Part shown: one piece after another, positions 32,140 through 41,446 of the stretch
Position numbering within the stretch: position 1 is the stretch's first letter
How the letters are laid out: each line of letters opens with the position of its first letter
Made by a program: the position numbers and the translations under genes
From: Aquatica leii
Taxonomy: Eukaryota > Arthropoda > Insecta > Coleoptera > Lampyridae
Assembly: GCA_035610365.1 (NCBI GenBank)
Contig: CM069432.1
Span: 12,338,001 to 12,402,000, forward strand
Direction: 5' to 3'
Length of the DNA stretch: 64,000 nt
The notes under the pieces: model-generated
What the model was told of the DNA's origin: nothing
What the model saw: the letters and a program-made list of their open reading frames with translations, nothing else
The model's database searches: none

Positions 32140-33060
32140 TCTTAGTCTCGCTCTGAGAGCCAAAACAAGAAGTAGAACTTGGCCTTTGCCGTATTGTCGT
32201 TCGTGAACCCAAACGCGACTCCTATATGGGTTTGCAAACACTGCAGGAAAATACAACATGGAAATTTCTACCGAGAAGACCAAAGCACTTGTAATCTCCT
32301 AAGAATCGAGACGATGCAAACTGATGGTCGACGACAAGTAATGAACTTTACATACCGAAGGATAGAGATAACTGCCAAGAGAAACCAATTTAGTGAAGTC
32401 AGAACTCAAGTTTTGAAGAAGGTACGCCTATCTGGTTATCTGAGAGACGTGACCTGGAGAGATAAATACCTCCAAACGGAAAGCAAAACAAAAATATACA
32501 AAGCGATGGTGAGACCAGTTATGACTTATGTGGCAGAAACGCGCGCTGACAGCAGCAAAACTAAACAACTGATGAGAACCTCAGAAATGAATACTTTGAG
32601 AATGACTGACTGGACAGAGTAAAAAACTCTGAAGTAAGAGAAAGTGCGGAGTACCAAACATTGTTAGATTCGTACGGAAGTGAATGGAACGACCATGTCT
32701 CCAGAACAGGAGAGAACAGATTAATTAAAATCGCTGGAGATCGGAAACCAGCAGGAATGCGAAATACGAGTAGACCACAAAAAATATTGGCAGATAGTTG
32801 GGTTTCAGCGTCCGTCGAAGAAACTCTATAGCCCAATGCGTGAAGAAAAACAGGGATTGCCCCTAACTTAATAGAAGAAGAAGAACTCGAACAAGCTGAT
32901 GTTTCGCAAGACATTGCAGCTTGTCACTTGAGTGACATTTACCACTCTAAACATGCAAGCTGCAATGTCTTGCGAAACGTCAGTTTCTTTGAGTTCACGA
33001 ACGACAATACGGCAAAGGCTAACTTCTACTTGTTTTGGCTCTCAAGGATCAAGCCTAAAG
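32140..33060. repeat. Inverted-repeat structure with a LINE fragment inside
   Basis: About 70 bp at 32140-32210 (GAGAGCCAAAACAAGAAGTA through TTGCCGTATTGTCGTTCGTG) are inverted at 32985-33060. A second, inner inverted pair of about 26 bp (GTTTCGCAAGACATTGCAGC at 32902 and its reverse near 32955-32982) lies at its right side. A non-coding hairpin-like element appears to have received a LINE piece. No duplications could be fixed. Confidence 0.6.
32230..32890 (+). pseudogene. 3' fragment of a non-LTR reverse transcriptase
   Basis: Reads NMEISTEKTKAL, then SEVRTQVLKKVRLSGYLRDV and ESKTKIYKAMVRPVMTYVAE, then SEMNTLR-x-G region, the thumb/C-terminal part of RTE/BovB-like polymerases (usually KSKLRIYKTVIRPVLTYGSE). 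It ends with a GAAGAAGAAGAA tail (about 32874-32886). 5' truncated and frameshifted. Confidence 0.7.
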
Positions 33061-33317
33061 CCGAAAGTCGCTTTTAATCATAAACAAAATAACCACAAAA
33101 GTTTAAGATTTTCTTATCATATTTACCTGATGTTTTGTGAAATAAACATTCAGTACATAATAAATAAGTAATGCAAATAAATTATTATTAATTTTTGGTT
33201 ATACGTACATAGATGCATACTTTAGATGTTATTATACATGTATATTTGACCTATTTTCAAGGTTTTTTTGTATAGCATTGTATGTACCAAACAGAAATAG
33301 GTCTTACAACGCTTATA

Positions 33318-34364
33318 CAGGGTGTCCCACGAGGTACTGTACATACTGAAATGGCATGTTCCTTAGGTCAATTTAAGTAGAAAACGTCCTATAAACATAG
33401 GTCCAATTCGCCATAGTTACACAGATACAAGCGTTCAAAATTTATAAATGCTCACACATTTTTTGAAAATTATTATTATTGAAAACAGAAAATCAAACTA
33501 CAAAACAAACATAAAAAAACAAACAAAAAAAATCACATCAAATGCTCAAAATGACCTCCTTCGGCATTAATACAACGACGACTGCGATCTAAAATGGACC
33601 GAGTAGCCGCTCGTAGCACCTGCTGGTTGTTCCGTCTTTGTTGACACACATCCAGGATACGCTGTATTAGTTCATCTCTGGTATTAACTTTTAACTCGTA
33701 TACTAAACTTTTCACATGACCCCACAGATAGAAGTCCAAAGGTGTGAGATCGGGCGATCTCGGTGACCAAGCATGCGGGCCTCCACGCGCAATCCACCTA
33801 TTAGGGTAAGCAACATTTGGATATTCGGTCACATGCCGACTAAAATGTGGAGGAGCTCCATCATGTTGCAGAAACATTTGTTGTCTTGTTAGTAAAGGTA
33901 CTTCTTCCAAAAGCGGTAGCAATTCATTCCGCAAAAAGTTAGCATATGCTTCTGTCAGACGTTCCTCAATAAAAAAAGGTCCAATAAGTTGATCGTCAAT
34001 CATGCCACACCATACGTTACAGAAAATCTGCGCTGAAAGTTAGTTTCTGTTGTGTCATGTGGATTTTTAAATGGCCACAAATGAGAATTACGTGTATTGT
34101 TCACTCCATCTCTAGTAAATTGCGCCTCGTGGCTAAATAAAATGAATGGAACTAATTGTGGATTTACGTGTAGCCAGTGGCAGAAATTCAACCGGGCAGC
34201 AAAATCTCCAGGTTCCAGATGCTGAACCTGTTGTATGTGATAAGGATACAAAAACCCATCATGTAATGTTCGCCATACTGACATACGGGGGAGTCCCGTA
34301 GAAAAGGTTTGGTGATTTGGCACCCTCCTGTTGGGAAATCTTCGTTCATATTCCCTAACGGCAG
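33318..34364 (-). mobile_element. mariner/Tc1-like element, 5' truncated
   Basis: The right half of a DDD/E element on minus. The surviving end starts CAGGGTGTCCCACGAG at 33318, preceded by TA. The other end is lost at about 34364, where KIAA1586-like hAT sequence begins. One transposase gene occupies most of it. Confidence 0.8.
33533..34363 (-). pseudogene. mariner/Tc1-like transposase, N-terminus lost, frameshifted
   Basis: Reads REYERRFPNRRVPNHQTFST (end of the helix-turn-helix part), LVPFILFSHEAQFTRDGVNN (first catalytic block), a frame change at about 34003, MFLQHDGAPPHFSRHV (second Asp) and HAWSPRSPDLTPLDFYLWGH (third Asp). It ends at 33533 after a C-terminal helix rich in Arg. In the first block the family reads S-D-E and here S-H-E, so the first catalytic Asp is lost. 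A one-base deletion separates 34000-34323 from 33533-34003. Confidence 0.88.
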
Positions 34365-36212
34365 ATCGGCCTTTTATTTGGTCTCAAGACATTTGGGAAC
34401 AAAAAAAAGAGTGCTTTCCCTTAGCTAGATTGAACGGTAAAGTTGGCTGTAAAACTTGTAGAGATATTGGTAAACTAGGCGCTTTTAAGAGAGAGCGTTT
34501 GAGCATATCCAAAGAATAGCGAGATTACTTGATTTCATTTAATGGGTCAAACAAAACGGCTCAGTTGACTTACTTGAGGAAAAAAAAAATTGAACACAAA
34601 AACTCTACTAGCCACACCACAGCTAAGGCGGCCTTGTACTGATCACTTTGACCTTTTAGAATTGCAAAAGCTAAATAGTGTAGAAATAGGTGTAGGGCTA
34701 CATTCCAAAAAGATAGTAATGGAAATTATTAGTCATGTTTCTGAAGAGATGAAAAAAAATATTGTAAAACAAATTCAAGAAGTGAATGGTAAAATATCAG
34801 TGTTGATCGACGAATCAACTAGTCTTGGTAGCAAGAGCACTTTGATAGTGTATTTGAAGTGTGAGTTTAGTATGGAGGACCCTCCATATTTTTTACTCCT
34901 TGATCTAGTTGAACTGCAAGACCAAACATCTAAGACCGTAGCAGATACTTTATTGAACTGTTTGAATAAACACAAGTTTCATGAAGAATTTTTAAAAGAA
35001 AACTTAGTCGCATTTGCCAGTGATGGAGCTCGACAAAAAATCTGGAGTGTCAGAAATATTACTCAAAAAATATTCTAATGTCATAGTTTGGCACTGCTTG
35101 AATCACACGTTAGAACTAGCTCTAGGTGATGCAACTGATAAAGTGGGATCTGTTAACAATTTCCAAATTTTCATGGACAAGCTTCATTCGCTTTACAGTA
35201 AAGACAAAAAATCAAAGGAAGTTAGCTGATTGTGCTCATGAATTAGACATTTAAGTAAACAAAATTGGCAAAGTTTTAGGTATTAGATGGTTAACAAGCT
35301 CCTTTAGAACAGTGACTGCTACTTGGTACTCGTACGAACTTTGAATCAGCGAAAATTGATAGAGCCAGAACTTCGACAGAACGAGCCATGTATAGTGGCT
35401 TGTCAAAAATTTTTAATGAATTTGGCTATAATGTATTACATTCTAGCAGAGTTGTCTATGTTATCAGAATCCCTGCAAAACCAAAATACAACAGTTGTTT
35501 ACACGGATAAACTGATAAGGAGGAGTATCCGGTTTTTCGAAGCTATGAAGGAAAAGCCTGGAACAAAAGCTTAAGAAGCCAAAATTGCTGTCAAGGAGAA
35601 AAAATTTGGTGAGGTTCCACTGGCAGAAAATCCAGAAACCCCTACAATCAATCACCAGCAGTTGGTAACAAGCGTGATAAACAACTTGCAGGCAAGAATG
35701 TTGACAACAGTTTCCAGCCATGAATCTCGTGTGCAAAGCACAATGTTACATAAAGCTGCCTATGAATCACTCCTAAATGAATTGAAAATGCTCGACCCTG
35801 ACATGTGGCCTGCTGATGTGACTGTGGGTTTCGGCGAAACGGAAATAGAAAGTATGTGTAAAAGATTCAAATTGAATGTAGGACAAATTAAAACTAGCTT
35901 TAGGGATTATCTTGAAAACAACACTAAGATTCTCAAAACGTTGGTTGTTTTGATGAACTGCACAAAAGTGATCCCCTGCAGTACTGCTGAATGTGAAAGA
36001 GTCATGAACCTCATCATTACACCAACCCGAACAAGATTGAATGTTCCACAAGTGTCAAGTTTAATGTTTGTCAAGATGCACGGCCCAAATTTGAGAGACT
36101 AAAACCCAGAACCGCATGTAAGAACGTGGCTACGGAAACATAAATCTGGAGACGACACCCGAACGAGACAAGCAAAACTAACTAATGATGAGATCAACCC
36201 GTTTGTGAAATG
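34365..36212 (+). pseudogene. KIAA1586-like hAT transposase, broken
   Basis: Similar to hAT-derived proteins annotated as E3 SUMO-ligase KIAA1586-like; that name reflects homology and not function. Order: zinc-binding region (LARLNGKVGCKTCRDIGKLG, KRERLSISKEWRDYLISF), helical region to NGKISVLIDESTSLGSKSTL (first Asp), LVAFASDGA (second Asp), VIVWHCLNHTLELALGDATD, and the C-terminal STAECERVMNLIITPTRTRL (dimerisation). Stop at about 36210. Frame changes near 34520, 34650, 35030 and 35220 and a stop at 35574 make it inactive. The 5' end is replaced by the truncated mariner element. Confidence 0.78.
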
Positions 36213-36275
36213 AAGTTGTGATTGTGTTACTGTACTTTCTACGTTTTGCAACTCAGCTATAAGCTATAAAGGGCA

Positions 36276-36389
36276 TCAATGCAATTGTGCAAACTACATT
36301 AGGGTGTATCTCCTACTGCTGATGAGCTCCAAAAGAGCGAAACGGCCGTCCAGTAGTTCACTGTGGTGGCGTTTACTCAATTGCATTGA
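36276..36389 (+). ncRNA. Hammerhead ribozyme motif (type I) in an extended stem
   Basis: The core at 36313-36356 has every required box. Stem I is CTACTG (36313-36318) with CAGTAG (36351-36356). CTGATGA is at 36319-36325. Stem II is GCTC with GAGC (36326-36329, 36335-36338) around a CAAAA loop. GAAA is at 36339-36342. Stem III is A-C with G-T around GGCC, and the predicted cleavage site is after C36350. A 12-bp inverted repeat (TCAATGCAATTG at 36276 and CAATTGCATTGA at 36378) encloses it symmetrically. The host element is not identified; it lies just downstream of the KIAA1586-like hAT. Confidence 0.8.
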
Positions 36390-37034
36390 AATTGCTTACC
36401 CCCAATGTCCTTTTACGTTGTGGTTTTATCCCGACGAATAATTCAAAGCATATTTTGAAATTCGCGGGTGTTAAACTAATTTCAACGTGTCACCACCGTT
36501 TATAGCTATTTACAGTAAACTTTAGGCACATAGTAAAATCACACTATGAGATGGCTCTGCCATCAAACACTTTTGAGTAATATGAAATGTTATAAAGTAT
36601 TAGTAAATTTACAAAATTCTCAAATAAATAACGTTGTTTTTCATAATTTTTCTATATTTTGGTACAGTTTTGCACTACTTCGAAGACTTTGAAGTGGTGC
36701 ACATCGTATTCATTAAATTTATTTAATGTTTACTTTTATTACTATTAGCATTACTTTTGTTTTTGTCCATAATGAATAGTTTTATAAATTATTAAAACAA
36801 GTTATGTGAATATTTTGTCCGCATAGCAAAACCTTTGGTGACAATATCATCAAAAACAATAAAAACCTGCCAATATTTAACAAAAAATCGTATAAAAACA
36901 CAACAAACTTCAATAGCGTTAAAACTCGTTTTCAGCTACTTTAATTTCTAAAATTTCCTAGACCCCCCTTCTTACTGGAGGGTATTCCATAACTCCCCCC
37001 CCCCTGATCCATGTTTACTTGTATATCAAATTGT
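36390..37034. other. Non-coding stretch with cytosine runs
   Basis: AT-rich, no ORF. Contains two C-rich patches at about 36960-36970 and 36994-37005. Nothing else recognised. Confidence 0.4.
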
Positions 37035-37515
37035 ATACTAAAATTGGAAACGTAATGGCGAACGCATTAGCTAAAAAGGGTACAACAGGAAGATATATCG
37101 GACCTGAATCCGCTTTCGGAATCGCCTACGAGACCGTAAAAAAATAATTCGCAGCAAACTAGCAGCGGAGCATAAGAAACTATGAAAAAACTCTTCTTTA
37201 CAAAGCCACAATCAAACACTCAAACTGCACTATCAAGTATGAGTCGACAAAAGTTAACGAAACTCACGGGACTAATAACAGGACACTGTGGCCTTATCAA
37301 ACATATGCATAAAATGGGATTGCAAAATAGCCCTCTATGACGCAGATGCTTGGAGGACGACGAAACTCCGCAGTACGTGCTGTGCAAATGGGAAGCATAT
37401 CAAATGCAACGCATAACGATTCTCGGCAAACCAAAATTAACCGATCAGTTAAAAAAGGTCCCTTGGAATAAACTTCTGGACTTCGTTCACAAAACAGAAC
37501 TGCTGAAGAATTAAT
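37035..37515 (+). pseudogene. 3' fragment of a Jockey/I-type LINE (RNase H and C-terminal)
   Basis: Reads GNVMANALAKKGTTGRYIGP, FGIAYETVKKIIRSKLAAEH and, after frame changes, NNRTLWPYQTY with a Cys/His remnant (CLEDDETPQYVLCKWEA, about 37345-37400) and LLDFVHKTELLKN. This is the end of ORF2 in LINEs that carry an RNase H. Only the last 160 residues remain. Confidence 0.65.
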
Positions 37516-38414
37516 AAATCAGAGGTGCACAAAAGGACCAAGGAAACCGCAGTACAAGGGCGCTAGACGAACTACCTCTTGAATTAAATTTAAAAGAAAA
37601 TCGGAGACAAAGAACTCAGATAAAATATTTTTTAAAGTGCATATTTTTAATGTTTTTAACGCAATTTTCCATGCATATATAGAAGTTTTTCAGTGCTTAA
37701 TTATCCAAAGCCTACAAGTAAATATGTAAAAAAAAGTCCTCTTCCATATCTCGGAAACCGTTCCTTTGCGGACCATTTTTATTAAGAATTTTTGTTTAGT
37801 TTGGTTCATACTGCCACCTCCTTAAATACTTTACTCTTTTTTAAACACCCTGTATATGTCTAAGTCTAAGAAAACTAACAATGTAACCAATTCAATTCAA
37901 ATTATTAAAACACAATATCAACTTTTTTACCCAGTACTGATAAAAACAAAAAAACTTTTTCAAAAATTACTGAAACTGAAACCATAGCAATAAATGCTAA
38001 TATTCATGGAAAACTCTAAAAACTACGTAAATTCAGACAAACAATTATTACATAAACAGAAAAAAAAACTGAAAGAAGCAGAAAGAAACATAAGCAAAAA
38101 TTTAATCTTGAATTGACAAAGAAATTCTAGATTTTCTAAGAAAGTACACAGGGTTAAACCACTTCTATTTAAATAGCATATAAAAAATTCTACTTAATAT
38201 CTTTATTAAGTGTAAAGTAATTTTTATCAAATATTAGGAACAAATATATGAAGTAATTTTTTTACATAAAAAATTGATTATTGAAAAACTTCTAATTCAT
38301 AGTACGAGTTAATTGAACCAAAATTACAAAACACCCTTTTTTAACATAACTTCCAATTATATTATTTAAGGTAATTAAAACTTTTAAATCTAAAGTATCA
38401 CAAAAAGTCATAAA
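37516..38414. other. Non-coding stretch, LINE tail, repeat, and SAP30BP 3' flank
   Basis: 37516-37734 probably belongs to the LINE 3' UTR. 37735-37850 is copy 2 of the dispersed repeat (minus) and ends with CACCCTGTATA, a Tc1/mariner-like terminus. The remainder to 38414 is AT-rich and would hold the SAP30BP 3' UTR. No ORF. Confidence 0.5.
37735..37850 (-). repeat. Dispersed repeat, copy 2
   Basis: Inverted relative to copy 1 at 31955-32055. The outer end reads TACAGGGTGTTT on the minus strand. Confidence 0.6.
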
Positions 38415-38740
38415 TTATGGTCTAGGTTTTTTAGGTAACGAACCAAAAGCAGAAATAACGGTTCCTTTCGTTCCTGTTACACTACTAGTTAGTGACGGTT
38501 GAATAAGACCAGCAGGTTTTATAGCTTGTGTGGTATTATTACCTCCAGGTTGATCCCATTTACTTTTACGTTTTTTCGGATCATCCTCTTGTTTTTTTGT
38601 TCCTGACATGACTTCGACCTTTGATTTCCTATCCTTTTCACGCTTTTCCATCTCGGACTTTTGTACTTTAGCTAATTCCTCATAAAAAGATTCTTTTCCC
38701 CATCTCAAAGGATCGTAGATTTCTGGTGGGTAATTTGTAC
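38415..38740 (-). CDS. SAP30BP: SAP30-binding protein, exon 2
   Basis: Second coding exon. After the acceptor TTTATAG it reads TNYPPEIYDPLRWGKESFYE then KVQKSEMEKREKDRKSKVEV and a basic stretch ending SAFGSLPKKPRP-stop (stop at 38415-38417). The NYPPEIYDP motif is the hallmark of the HCNGP domain. It joins exon 1 through a 47-bp intron (38741-38787, GT...AG) that splits a Gly codon, giving 283 residues, close to the roughly 300 of vertebrate SAP30BP. No breaks seen. Confidence 0.93.
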
Positions 38741-38787
38741 CTATAAATCACATAATAAGATTATTAAAACAAATAAGAACCAATTAC

Positions 38788-39313
38788 CTAGTTCGTTAAT
38801 ACTGCAAAACTGAATTAATTTTTCATATATACTTGGATTTCTAAAATCCTTCCTTTGTTGAATTACTGCATTCATATCCAGAGCATTGTTTTGCATTTTT
38901 TCATGAAATTTGAAAATTTTTTCTTGAAGATCTGTAGAGCAATGTCCTGGTGCTTCCGGTGGTAATTGAATGCCATCGTCTTCACATATATCCATTTCAA
39001 CTACTGTAGTAGTTTCCTTATCTATAATATTTACAATAGTTTCGGTTTCATTAGAATCATCTGCTTCACCATCATCATCAGAAACTACTGTGTCATCATG
39101 ATAGGACACTAATTTAGCTACTTTCGAAGTTATTTTAGAAGGAATTGGAGTTGAAGGACGAGAGGTTGGTGTCGACTTATTTTCTGGTGAAACGCTTGGA
39201 GTTGTTAACGTAACTGAACCTTGATTTTCATGATGATGTTCTGAATTTTCTTCTTCCCCTTCAGAGTCTGTGTAAGATGCTGTTAATGATGCTAATGCCA
39301 TACTTTGACTCAT
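38788..39313 (-). CDS. SAP30BP: SAP30-binding protein (HCNGP-like), exon 1
   Basis: SAP30BP is a nuclear transcription/splicing co-factor that binds the SAP30 subunit of the Sin3-HDAC complex. The frame from Met at 39311-39313 reads MALASLTASYTDSEGEEENS just after the start, an acidic Ser/Thr-rich N-terminus, then GIQLPPEAPGHCSTDLQEKI and MNAVIQQRKDFRNPSIYEKL, the HCNGP domain. An upstream in-frame Met (39367) is less likely because the residues before MSQSMAL do not match the family. The exon ends at a Gly codon split by a GT donor at 38786-38787. It is divergent from WDR89. Confidence 0.93.
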
Positions 39314-39976
39314 TTTGAAAATTTTAAACAAGTTGAGGTTAGGTAAATGTATATAATCTTTGCCCACAATAAATACCAGTTTCTAAAACTTGTAATTAAT
39401 TATATGGCCAAAAACACATCGATTTTATTCAAAACATCGTGAAATTAAGAATAACTTTATATTTGTTTATAAACGTTAAGCTTAATTAAAATGACATATT
39501 TACAGCGATGCCAATTATAATGAATTATGATACATACACAGGATGTTTACAAGTAATTATAATACAAATATTGATTTCAATTTATTTTGATGTGATGCGT
39601 GTTTATAAAACAGTTTGTTAAATATTTGTAATAAAATTCAAACTAATATTATGGAGTAAATAAAAAAAACTAAAAACGGAGTTTTCTGTATAAATGTTTT
39701 TATTTATTGTTTGTTTTATAAAAGCAATAGTATTTGAACAATGTTGTTTAATGTCGTATTTATAGTGTAATAGTTATTTGTGTAATGAAGATGAGACTAC
39801 AGTAAACCTGCTTGAGAACCATCGACCTGACAACAACGAAAAGAGTGTTGCCAGGTCGATGTTGATAACATTTGAAACACTGTAAATAAAACATGCTGAC
39901 GATACATAACCTCAACCGAACACATTTCTATGTTTAGAATATTTGAAAATTGGTTTGGATAATTAATTAACTATTC
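39314..39976. promoter_or_regulatory. Shared intergenic/promoter region of SAP30BP and WDR89
   Basis: 663 bp between the divergent start codons. AT-rich, with no obvious TATA box near either start. An imperfect inverted pair (CCATCGACCTGACAACAA near 39820 and GCCAGGTCGATG near 39850) lies close to the WDR89 side. Its role as a bidirectional promoter is inferred from position. Confidence 0.55.
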
Positions 39977-40143
39977 ATGTCTTGCACACCAGAAAATCTT
40001 GATAAGAACGAAGTGTCTTCTTTAGAAGAATACGAAAATGATTCTACAGATACTGAAGAAATTCCTATTGTTAACTACCGGTTTTTAACAGAAAAGAAAA
40101 TTGGCGGTGAAGAGACATACATACTGCACATAGCAGCTACACC
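39977..40143 (+). CDS. WDR89: WDR89, exon 1
   Basis: WDR89 is a WD40-repeat protein of poorly known function. This exon encodes the acidic start (MSCTPENLDKNEVSSLEEYE) and the first beta-strand, YRFLTEKKIGGEETYILHIA. I end it at 40143, where CC|GTTAGG leaves the frame in phase 2. A 51-bp intron (40144-40194) follows. The donor is weak but gives the right frame in exon 2. Confidence 0.85.
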
Positions 40144-40194
40144 GTTAGGTTTCAAATTGTGCAAATACTTTTAGCTTTAGTTATATAATTTTAG

Positions 40195-40418
40195 TGATGC
40201 TGATTGTAATATAGTTATTGGAACGTCAGATGATGTATGTGAAATATATCGCTTAGGTGAAAACCAGTTAGCCAAAATAGAAACATTCGAAAGCAATGAT
40301 ACCATCACTGGAGTTCAAACTTGTCCTAACAATAACAATTTATTTTATTGTGGATCAACTAAAAGCATTAAGTTGTGGGATATACGAACTCCACAAAAGT
40401 TTACCTTGGAGATTTCTG
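40195..40418 (+). CDS. WDR89: WDR89, exon 2
   Basis: Reads DADCNIVIGTSDDVCEIYRL and NNNNLFYCGSTKSIKLWDIR, two WD40 units with the final W-D. Ends at G|GTAAGA (phase 1). The following intron (40419-52277) is 11,859 bp and filled with transposons. Phase 1 matters, because exon 3 appears to be in a different phase. Confidence 0.9.
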
Positions 40419-41446
40419 GTAAGAAATTACTTTAAATTTTATAATATTATTTTGTTTGTCTATAAATTTTTTTGTCGTATTATTTGAGTTATCAATAAGT
40501 CACAGATGATGATCTGATCTTTAAATATAGTAAAACTAATTATGAGTTCTTGATTTTCCTTTTTAGGATATAACTTATAGGTATGATACAATGGTTTAAT
40601 TCAGTTTCAAATTTGATTGTAAACTAATATTGAGATGCTTAATAATCGTTTTGTCTGAGGGTATTTCTATATTTGAACCAGATCAGTCAGGCCAGATTTC
40701 ATTGTAATCAAATCTTTATATTATGGATGAAACATTAGTAGTGAATCATAGTGAATTGTTCTGATTGGTTTATAATTAGTTAAATATGCTTATCTCAATG
40801 GTATTTATATCTTTTATAATCAAAGACTTAATTGCTTTTCTCTAAAAATTAAAGTTTTTATTCAACAAATTCATTTTATATCTACAACAAAAACTCACCT
40901 AAAAATTGAGGAAAACAACATTTAAAGTCCTTATATCTATCAACAACTTATATCTAGAATTAATTTTTCACAAAATCTCGCATTTAGACAAATGTCAAAA
41001 AAAAAACTTTAGACCCAATGTATCCCATGAGCCTTGTATATGGATAAGGTCGAGGGGTAAACCACTAGAAAAAATTGTGTACACCTAATTACACAATTAC
41101 AAAAATTACAAGAAATTACTGACATTAACCAAACAATTACAAAAATACAAAAAAATTACAAAAAATTACAATTACGAAAATTACCAACAATTACTGACAA
41201 TTACAAACAATTACTGAAAATTACAAACAATTACGTTGTAATCGGTTGTAATTAAATGCAGGGTATTGTATCGTTTGCGCAGATTCAGTCACGTGACAGG
41301 TTCTTTTCATTTCAGTCGTGCTCTACCGCAGTAGCAATCTTCCTGTGCATAATCACAGAAACGTATTACCGGTGACCAGGAGGTGACCTGTTACTTATAC
41401 CTAGTGTTTGTGGTGTACGATCTGTGCTATTTTATCGCTGCTATTA

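Noticed and set aside
32899..32982. Possible hammerhead with GCGAAACGTC
   Set aside because: No CTGANGA box and no stem I partners; it is part of a simple inverted repeat.
41085..41250. CRISPR-like array (repeated ACAATTAC)
   Set aside because: Units are short, uneven and lack spacers; eukaryotic context; they are subterminal repeats of a DNA transposon.
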